Shown: in pieces, positions 1-5,341 of the stretch
How the letters are laid out: each line of letters opens with the position of its first letter
Numbering within the stretch: the first letter of the stretch is position 1
Assembly: GCA_903851455.1 (NCBI GenBank)
Contig: CAINOM010000120.1
Coordinates: 1 to 5,746 of the forward strand
DNA: 5,746 nucleotides
Direction of reading: 5' to 3'
DNA from: an uncultured Bacteroidota bacterium
GTDB taxonomy: Bacteria; Bacteroidota; Bacteroidia; Chitinophagales; Chitinophagaceae
Position numbers and translations under genes: made by a program
Notes under the pieces: generated by a model
What the model saw: the letters and a program-made list of their open reading frames with translations, nothing else
The model's database searches: none
What the model was told of the DNA's origin: nothing

Positions 1-793
1 AGCCATTCGATGAAAAGCCATATCCAATAACTTCACCCAGTATTTTGGCTCCTCTTTTCTGTGCAGATTCAAGGCTTTCGAGGATAACAGTTGCGGCGCC
101 ACCACTAGGTACAAGACCATCACGATCACGGTCGAAGGGGCGGGAGGCTTTGAGCGGATCGCTTTCCCTGGTAGAGAAAGCAGCAATGCTATCGAAGTAG
201 GACATAGAGTACAGGTTTACTTCCTGTGCCCCGCCGCAAATCACGCAGTCCTGCATGCCGTTCTTAATGAACATATATCCAAGGCCTATGGCATGGGACC
301 CGCTGGCGCATGCGGCACTCACCGTAAAGTTTATGCCTCTTATCTTGAAGATAGTGGCAAGGTTCATGTTCACTGTAGAGTTCATGGTCTGAAATACATA
401 TCCCGAGCCCAGCATCATGGTATCTTTTTTCTCACGTACGATATCCACGCCTTCTATCACCGGTTTTGCCGAGCTGTCATTGCCAAACAGCAGGCCAATT
501 TCATTTTGCTCCAGGTATGCGTTATCTATCCCGGCCATATCGAGCGCCTCACGTGCAGACACATAGGCGAACTCAGCCTGCTCCGGCATCATGAGCCGCG
601 CGCGCCTGTCCAGCTGGCCTTTGAGGTTGGGGCGGTCGACCCAGCCGGTCAAAGCCGAGGCATAACCAAATTCCTTTCTTTCCGGCGAGAAAATAATGCC
701 TGATCTGCCGGTATATAATGACTGCTTTACTTTTTCCAGGTTAGAGCCGATACATGAATAAATGCCAAGGCCAGTGATTACTACTCTGTTCAT
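1..793 (-). CDS. Beta-ketoacyl-ACP synthase, FabB/FabF-like (partial, C-terminus beyond left edge)
   Basis: Reading the minus strand from the ATG at 793 gives 264 open codons up to the window edge, so the gene is cut by the window and not broken. The start is firm: the protein opens with MNRVVITGLG, the usual first beta strand of the family. The nucleophile elbow reads SAACASGSHAIG with the expected catalytic Cys162. Near 219-239 the segment RPFDRDRDGLVPSGGAA matches the conserved family block and looks more like FabB than FabF. The two catalytic histidines would lie beyond the edge and cannot be checked. Family role: decarboxylative Claisen condensation of an acyl primer with malonyl-ACP in the cytoplasm. 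Because the cysteine is kept, this should be a working condensing enzyme and not a chain-length-factor partner. Divergence from a tyrosine ammonia-lyase operon suggests it extends the aryl polyene chain. A primary fatty-acid role is less likely but not excluded. Confidence 0.93.
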   Translation of the reverse strand, partial: MNRVVITGLGIYSCIGSNLEKVKQSLYTGRSGIIFSPERKEFGYASALTGWVDRPNLKGQLDRRARLMMPEQAEFAYVSAREALDMAGIDNAYLEQNEIGLLFGNDSSAKPVIEGVDIVREKKDTMMLGSGYVFQTMNSTVNMNLATIFKIRGINFTVSAACASGSHAIGLGYMFIKNGMQDCVICGGAQEVNLYSMSYFDSIAAFSTRESDPLKASRPFDRDRDGLVPSGGAATVILESLESAQKRGAKILGEVIGYGFSSNG

Positions 794-817
794 TCTTAGG
801 TTTATTGTTAGCTTTTT

Positions 818-848
818 TAAAAGTAACGTTCTTTATCAAAAGGTCAAA
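818..848 (-). promoter_or_regulatory. Candidate Bacteroidota-type promoter for the ketosynthase
   Basis: Read on the minus strand there is TTTG (848-845), 19 bases, then TACTTTTA (825-818). This fits the Bacteroidota housekeeping pattern of a -33 TTG/TTTG and a -7 TAnnTTTG, with one mismatch (A for the final G). Transcription would begin near 811 and leave a leader of about 18 bases before the ATG at 793. A perfect -7 match, TAATTTTG (852-845), overlaps the -33 element, but it has no TTG at the right distance upstream. Such short motifs also occur by chance. Confidence 0.35.
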
Positions 849-966
849 ATTAGCGACTATTTGTAACTCTGCCTGTCGATAAATTGGTCTACTTTTTTTT
901 GCGTTTGCCAGGGCTCGAGAGATCAAGAAAGCGTTTGGCTACAGCAATATGGGAACATTGCAAAGA

Positions 967-997
967 TTTGTTTTGATATATGATATCCGTAATTTTA
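967..997 (+). promoter_or_regulatory. Candidate Bacteroidota-type promoter for the cysteine hydrolase
   Basis: TTTG (967-970), 19 bases, then TAATTTTA (990-997) fits the Bacteroidota -33/-7 pattern TTG-N17-23-TAnnTTTG with one mismatch in the last base. The predicted start site near 1004 leaves a leader of roughly 34 bases before the ATG at 1038. The position, just ahead of the gene in a divergent intergenic region, adds support. The motif is short and no transcript evidence is available. Confidence 0.4.
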
Positions 998-1037
998 TAG
1001 GAGTTGTTTTCTTGCAAACCTAAAAAACATTTCAACC

Positions 1038-1658
1038 ATGAGCAGTTTCCCCGTGCGTGACTCCAAAATGGATCACTTGCTGACTCCACAAAATGCGGCG
1101 TTGATAATAATTGACTACCAGCCAACGCAGGTCAACTCGATCAACTCTATGGACCGACAACAGCTAATTGCAAATATTGCAGTCACCGTCCAGGCCGCTA
1201 AGGCTTATAATTTGCCGGTGATCTTATCGACCGTGAATGTAAAGACCGGAGCGAATAAAGATACTATTCCACAAATAAGGGAAATACTGGGAGACATACC
1301 CTCTTATGACAGAACCTCGATCAACGCATGGGAAGACAAAGATTTCTATGAAGCAGTAAAAGCTACCGGCAGAAAAAAATTGTTGATGGCAGCTTTGTGG
1401 ACAGAGGCCTGCCTTACGTTCCCAACCCTGGACGCGCTCAAAGAGGGCTATGATGTGTACCCAGTGGTAGACGCAGTGGGCGGCACTTCACTTGTTGCTC
1501 ATGAAACAGCGCTGCGCAGGATAGAACAGGCTGGAGCTAAACTGACCACAAATGCTCAATTGGTGTGCGAATTGCAGCGCGACTGGAACCGGAAAGAAAC
1601 AGCACCGGCAATGGTTCATATTTTTATGGAGGCAGGCGTGTTTCTGAGGCTGGAATAG
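1038..1658 (+). CDS. Isochorismatase-like (YcaC-type) cysteine hydrolase
   Basis: The 206-residue product has the isochorismatase-like alpha/beta fold. Asp26 lies in the first strand (ALIIIDYQP), and the nucleophile Cys125 lies in AALWTEACLTFPTL, followed by DALKEGYDVYPVVDAVGGTS, which is typical of YcaC-like hydrolases. The lysine that completes the usual Asp-Lys-Cys triad is not seen; DRTSINAWED (91-100) occupies that place with Arg92. From memory, a DRTxxNAWED block is common in one subfamily, so this looks like a subfamily trait and not damage. Family members hydrolyse C-N or vinyl-ether bonds in small molecules; the substrate here is unknown. ATG 1038 is preferred because a candidate promoter lies about 40 bases upstream. 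ATG 1068 (MDHLLTPQNAAL) is also possible and would start closer to where relatives do. No Shine-Dalgarno is visible. The gene sits between the two pigment arms but has no evident pathway role. Confidence 0.88.
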   Translation: MSSFPVRDSKMDHLLTPQNAALIIIDYQPTQVNSINSMDRQQLIANIAVTVQAAKAYNLPVILSTVNVKTGANKDTIPQIREILGDIPSYDRTSINAWEDKDFYEAVKATGRKKLLMAALWTEACLTFPTLDALKEGYDVYPVVDAVGGTSLVAHETALRRIEQAGAKLTTNAQLVCELQRDWNRKETAPAMVHIFMEAGVFLRLE

Positions 1659-1711
1659 AGCGACGAAGTATTTTACCTCTTACGCAATTTTTTCCTCAGA
1701 GAAGCCATATT

Positions 1712-1739
1712 TTCCAGGAATGCTTTATTTTCTAGAAAA
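1712..1739. repeat. Two short palindromes in the lyase leader
   Basis: TTCCAGGAA (1712-1720, symmetric around a central A) is followed by the perfect 12-bp palindrome TTTTCTAGAAAA (1728-1739). They lie between the hydrolase stop and the leader stem-loop. Paired palindromes ahead of an operon can be operators, but both are A/T-rich and short, so chance is a reasonable explanation. Confidence 0.25.
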
Positions 1740-1765
1740 ATGTATCAGGAGTGCTGGTGTGAGAA

Positions 1766-1801
1766 TAGGTGTCCCACATCCTTCGAAGTGTGAGACACCT
1801 A
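1766..1801 (+). terminator. Stem-loop downstream of the hydrolase; possible terminator or leader structure
   Basis: Positions 1766-1778 (TAGGTGTCCCACA) pair with 1789-1801 (TGTGAGACACCTA) in a 13-bp stem with a single C-A mismatch and a 10-base loop. This is by far the strongest hairpin I see in an intergenic part of the window. It lies 107 bases after the hydrolase stop and 65 bases before the lyase ATG, so it could end the hydrolase transcript. The tract after it is pyrimidine-rich (CTTTCCCCTATCTTT) but not a clean U-run, so it would be a weak intrinsic terminator. It could instead be a folded 5' leader element of the lyase operon. Confidence 0.45.
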
Positions 1802-1866
1802 CTTTCCCCTATCTTTATTACTTTTACGCGCTGATAAGAGACATTAATAAATTAAATAAAGCTTGC

Positions 1867-3435
1867 ATGATATATATCGGGGGAAAAAATCTCTCTTTAA
1901 ATGATTTTTCTGAAATAGTTTATAAGAAGAAAGAGATAGGGTTGGATGAGGCAGCTGTTAAAAAAGTTGGTGTCAATTACGAGTTCCTGCAACAATTTTC
2001 CACAAACAAACTGATCTACGGAATAAATACCGGTTTTGGACCGATGGCCCAATACAAGGTTAGCGAAGAAAACCTGCTGCAACTGCAATATAACCTGATC
2101 AGGAGCCACTCATCGGGCGGCGGAAAGTTATTGCCCCAGCACCTGGTAAAAGCATTGATGATCGCACGACTGAACAGCCTGATGCAGGGATACTCAGGCG
2201 TACATAACGAAGTGGCGGAGTTGCTGCGCGAGCTGATCAACAAGGATATTACTCCATGCATCTTTGAGCATGGCGGGGTGGGCGCAAGTGGAGACCTGGT
2301 GCAACTGGCGCACCTGGCGCTGGTGCTGATAGGTGAGGGAGAAGTGATACATGAGCACCAGGTACGCCCTGCAGCTGAGGTGTTTGCTACGCTGGGCATC
2401 AAGCCTATGTCTATTCATATCCGCGAGGGATTGGCCATATTGAACGGCACCTCAGCAATGACTGGTGTGGGTATGCTGAATATCATACAGGCTCAGAAGC
2501 TGCTGGGATGGTCGGTTCTTTTATCGGCTATGACCAACGAAGTAGTGGCTGCATTTGATGATCATTTTTCCTACGAACTTAACATAGTAAAGCATCATAA
2601 GGGCCAGAACAAGGTTGCCGCGACACTCCGTGATATTCTGAGTGGCAGCAAGATGATCCGCAATCGCTCGGAGTATTTGTATAATACAGAACACCTGGAT
2701 ACCGATGTTTTTGAGGATAAAGTGCAGGAGTATTATTCGCTTCGTTGTGTGACCCAGATACTTGGCCCGATATATGACACATTATGCCAGGCGGAAAGTG
2801 TGCTTGTAAACGAGCTAAACTCAGTAAACGATAACCCGATAATAGACCAGGATAACAAGAATATTTTTCATGGAGGTAATTTCCATGGGGATTATGTTTC
2901 GCTGGAAATGGATAAGCTGAAGATCGCGATCACTAAGTTGTCCATGCTGTCTGAGCGGCAGCTTAACTATCTGCTGAACGATAAACTGAACCAGAAGTTC
3001 CCACCTTTTGTGAACCTCGGTGTGCTGGGATTCAATTTCGGGATGCAGGGCATGCAGTTTACGGCGACCTCTACTGTTGCCGAGAACCAGACATTGTCAT
3101 TCCCGATGTATGTGCACAGTATACCCAACAATAATGACAACCAGGACATAGTGAGCATGGGCTGCAACGCAGCACTAATGACCAGGCGTGTGATAGAGAA
3201 CTCCTTTGAAGTGCTGGCGATACAGATGATGACGGTGCTGCAGGCAATAGACCATATTGATTGTGCGGCACAACTATCGCCAAAAACAAAGTTTTTTTAT
3301 GATGAGCTGAGGGCGATATTCCCGAAGTTCGTAGAAGACAAGCCCAAGTATAAGGACCTGGAGCGGATAAAGGAATATTTTGAAAAATCAGACCCGTTAA
3401 TTTCTTTTAGTGAATTGAAAGAAGGCAGCCGGTAA
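1867..3435 (+). CDS. MIO-type aromatic amino acid ammonia-lyase, probable tyrosine ammonia-lyase
   Basis: This 522-residue enzyme belongs to the histidine/phenylalanine/tyrosine ammonia-lyase family, which eliminates ammonia from an amino acid using the self-formed MIO cofactor. The MIO triad is Ala140-Ser141-Gly142 in GGVGASGDLVQL. The catalytic-loop tyrosine is Tyr51 in YGINTGFGPMAQY. Other conserved blocks are NGTS (193-196), YYSLRC with Arg293, NDNPII (321-326) and NNNDNQDIVSMG (421-432). Length and many blocks match the flexirubin-cluster tyrosine ammonia-lyase of Flavobacterium johnsoniae, recalled from memory. The expected product is 4-coumarate, the aryl primer of the pigment. The selectivity pair is Ser80-His81, as in histidases, so histidine cannot be excluded from sequence alone. 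The frame is open back to an ATG at 1720, but that would add 49 residues read through a stem-loop and unlike the family. ATG 1867 follows an A/T-rich leader and starts where homologues do. The reductase begins 13 bases downstream. Confidence 0.93.
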   Translation: MIYIGGKNLSLNDFSEIVYKKKEIGLDEAAVKKVGVNYEFLQQFSTNKLIYGINTGFGPMAQYKVSEENLLQLQYNLIRSHSSGGGKLLPQHLVKALMIARLNSLMQGYSGVHNEVAELLRELINKDITPCIFEHGGVGASGDLVQLAHLALVLIGEGEVIHEHQVRPAAEVFATLGIKPMSIHIREGLAILNGTSAMTGVGMLNIIQAQKLLGWSVLLSAMTNEVVAAFDDHFSYELNIVKHHKGQNKVAATLRDILSGSKMIRNRSEYLYNTEHLDTDVFEDKVQEYYSLRCVTQILGPIYDTLCQAESVLVNELNSVNDNPIIDQDNKNIFHGGNFHGDYVSLEMDKLKIAITKLSMLSERQLNYLLNDKLNQKFPPFVNLGVLGFNFGMQGMQFTATSTVAENQTLSFPMYVHSIPNNNDNQDIVSMGCNAALMTRRVIENSFEVLAIQMMTVLQAIDHIDCAAQLSPKTKFFYDELRAIFPKFVEDKPKYKDLERIKEYFEKSDPLISFSELKEGSR

Positions 3436-3448
3436 AATAAATAGCATC

Positions 3449-4177
3449 ATGAAGTGTGCATTAGTGACAGGCGGGTCGAGAGGTATAGGCAAGGCCATTT
3501 GTATAAAAATGGCGGCCATGGGGTATTATGTGCTGGTGAACTATAAAAGCAATGAGGCAGAGGCGAATGATACGCTGGCGCGCATAAAGGAAAATGGGGG
3601 AGATGGTGAGTTGCTCCGGTTTGATGTTTCCGGTAAAGAAGAAATTCAGAGCGCGCTGAACAAATGGATCACCCATAATCCTGAGAAATATATTGAAGTG
3701 CTCGTGAACAACGCGGGGATCAAGGATGATGGCCGGATGCTGTGGATGAAGGATGAACAGTGGGATAGTGTGATCAAGACCAGTCTCGACGGTTTCTTTT
3801 ATGTGACGCGTACTGTGCTGAACAGCATGCTGCTGAAAAAATACGGCCGTATTGTCAACGTAGTGTCCCTCTCTGGACTGAAGGGGCTGCCGGGGCAGAC
3901 GAACTATTCGGCAGCAAAGGCCGGAGTGATAGGTGCGACAAAGGCGCTTGCACAGGAAGTAGGCAGGAAGGGCGTAACCGTGAACGCGGTGGCACCAGGG
4001 TTTATAAAGACGGATATGACTAGCGGACTGGATGAAAAGGAAATGGCTGTGCTGGTGCCGGTAAGGCGTTTTGGGACGGCGGAAGAAGTGGCGCATGCGG
4101 TTGGTTTCCTGGCGTCGCCGGAAGCTAGTTATATTACGGGCCAGGTGCTGTCGGTGAATGGAGGGCTGTACTCCTAG
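3449..4177 (+). CDS. fabG: 3-oxoacyl-ACP reductase, FabG-type SDR
   Basis: This 242-residue protein is a classical short-chain dehydrogenase/reductase that would reduce beta-ketoacyl-ACP to beta-hydroxyacyl-ACP. The Rossmann motif TGGSRGIG is at 7-14, with Arg11 in a position typical of NADPH use. NNAG is at 87-90, the catalytic Ser140, Tyr153 and Lys157 lie in VVSLSG and NYSAAKAG, APGFIKTDM is at 182-190, and YITGQVLSVNGG is at the C-terminus. The fourth member of the FabG tetrad, usually Asn in a TNLxG block, is Ser112 in TSLDG. The gene starts 13 bases after the lyase stop, so the two are almost certainly co-transcribed. In this setting it most likely reduces intermediates of the aryl polyene chain and is not the housekeeping FabG. 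The symbol is a family label; the pathway assignment is inferred from the neighbours. Confidence 0.92.
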   Translation: MKCALVTGGSRGIGKAICIKMAAMGYYVLVNYKSNEAEANDTLARIKENGGDGELLRFDVSGKEEIQSALNKWITHNPEKYIEVLVNNAGIKDDGRMLWMKDEQWDSVIKTSLDGFFYVTRTVLNSMLLKKYGRIVNVVSLSGLKGLPGQTNYSAAKAGVIGATKALAQEVGRKGVTVNAVAPGFIKTDMTSGLDEKEMAVLVPVRRFGTAEEVAHAVGFLASPEASYITGQVLSVNGGLYS

Positions 4178-4179
4178 TA

Positions 4180-4207
4180 GGCAGTTTGCAGATGGCAGTC
4201 TGCAGTG
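4180..4207 (+). repeat. Degenerate 14-bp direct tandem repeat
   Basis: Two units stand head to tail: GGCAGTTTGCAGAT (4180-4193) and GGCAGTCTGCAGTG (4194-4207). The first twelve bases of the units differ at one position. The repeat begins three bases after the reductase stop and lies in the 64-bp gap before the methyltransferase. It makes no strong hairpin. It looks like a short intergenic satellite; no function is evident. Confidence 0.5.
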
Positions 4208-4241
4208 CGCAAATATTTTTTTAAGAAATAAAGAACCATTA

Positions 4242-5312
4242 ATGAAATTTTTCGGTAAGGAAACAAAGACAGCATTCAAGGCGAGGGAGATGGCCCAGTT
4301 TATAGCATTCGGGCCAGTGATCTTCCAGTCGGCGAGGGTATTGCGAAATTCAGGCATACTGACTGCTATTGAAGAAAGTGGCGCCGATGGGCTGTCGCTT
4401 GGTGATGTTGCCGCGAAAGTGAAGCTGCCTGAATACGGTGTGCGCGTGCTGCTGGAGTCAGGGTTGAGTCTTGGGCTGGTACTGGTGAATAATGAAAAAT
4501 ATACGCTTGCAAAAACGGGTTACTTCATTCTGCACGACGAGCTGACCAAGGTGAACATGGACTTTGTGCAGGACGTTTGCTACAAAGGGCTTTTTTCGCT
4601 CGATAAAAGCATTGAGACCGGCAAGCCTGAGGGGCTTAAAGAACTGGGCCCATGGAAAACCGTTTACGAGGGATTGTCACAGTTGCCGCCGCACATACAG
4701 AAGAGCTGGTTCAGCTTCGATCATTATTTTTCTGATGATGCATTTCCGCTGGTGCTGCCACATGTGTATAAACACGGAATTAAAAACATCCTCGATATTG
4801 GTGGTAATACCGGTAAGTGGGCTACGATATCAGCGAAGTATTCGCCGGATATCAAAGTCACTATTATGGATCTGCCGGGTCAATTGGGTATAGCTGAGTC
4901 TAAGATAAAACAAGAGGGGCTTACAGGGCAGGTATCCTTTCTGCCGGTAAACCTGCTGGATGAAAAGGCGCAGATCCCGAAAGGCTTTGATGCGATATGG
5001 ATGAGTCAGTTCCTGGATTGTTTTTCGGAAGCTGAGATCGTGTCTATATTGAAGAGGTGCTACGATGCGCTTGATGAAAACGGCTGTGTAATGATCATGG
5101 AGCCTTTCTGGGACAGGCAGCAATATGAGATAGCAGCGTTCTGCCTGCAGCAGACATCACTATATTTTACCGCCATCGCTAATGGCAACAGCCAAATGTA
5201 TAGCGCTGCAGTGTTTGTGAAATGTATTGAGCAGGCGGGCTTTGAAGTTGTTGAAGAGACGGATAACATTGGCCTCAGTCAAACGCTGATGAAGTGTAAG
5301 AAACGTAAATAG
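4242..5312 (+). CDS. SAM-dependent methyltransferase, COMT-like fold (probable ring methylation)
   Basis: The 356-residue product has the two-part layout of the plant COMT / bacterial O-methyltransferase family. It has an N-terminal helical, winged-helix-like dimerisation domain (about 15-100) and a C-terminal Rossmann domain. SAM motif I is ILDIGGNTGKWA (183-194), and the ribose-binding acidic residue is Asp210 in IMDLPG. The segment FDAIWMSQFLDCFSEAE (249-265) aligns without gaps to the family block holding the catalytic histidine (CHDWSDE in plant COMT). Here that residue is Asp259, and RCYDALDENG (272-281) follows as in COMT. Loss of the general base argues against ordinary O-methylation and would suit C-methylation of the aryl head, though this is inference. 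ATG 4242 is chosen over the in-frame ATG 4158, which would overlap the reductase and read through the tandem repeat. An A/T-rich leader precedes ATG 4242. The FAD enzyme starts 29 bases downstream. Confidence 0.9.
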   Translation: MKFFGKETKTAFKAREMAQFIAFGPVIFQSARVLRNSGILTAIEESGADGLSLGDVAAKVKLPEYGVRVLLESGLSLGLVLVNNEKYTLAKTGYFILHDELTKVNMDFVQDVCYKGLFSLDKSIETGKPEGLKELGPWKTVYEGLSQLPPHIQKSWFSFDHYFSDDAFPLVLPHVYKHGIKNILDIGGNTGKWATISAKYSPDIKVTIMDLPGQLGIAESKIKQEGLTGQVSFLPVNLLDEKAQIPKGFDAIWMSQFLDCFSEAEIVSILKRCYDALDENGCVMIMEPFWDRQQYEIAAFCLQQTSLYFTAIANGNSQMYSAAVFVKCIEQAGFEVVEETDNIGLSQTLMKCKKRK

Positions 5313-5341
5313 TTTTGTTTTAGCAGTGTAAAAAGCGGGTT

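Noticed and set aside
293..703. Plus-strand open frame of 136 codons opposite the ketosynthase
   Set aside because: The minus-strand ketosynthase covers the whole stretch with clear motifs, including the catalytic cysteine block. The plus-strand translation shows no family signal.
889..1125. Minus-strand 78-codon frame across the divergent intergenic region and the hydrolase start
   Set aside because: It overlaps the candidate promoter and the hydrolase N-terminus, has low-complexity ends and no domain; it is probably chance.
1659..1866. Riboswitch in the lyase leader
   Set aside because: Apart from one stem-loop and its weak alternative pairing, I see no multi-helix core of a known riboswitch class.
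3461..4357. Long open frame of 298 codons on the minus strand, antisense to the reductase and the start of the methyltransferase
   Set aside because: It lies opposite a well-supported FabG-type gene, its translation is rich in His, Arg and Pro with no recognisable domain, and its openness follows from the codon use of the plus-strand gene.
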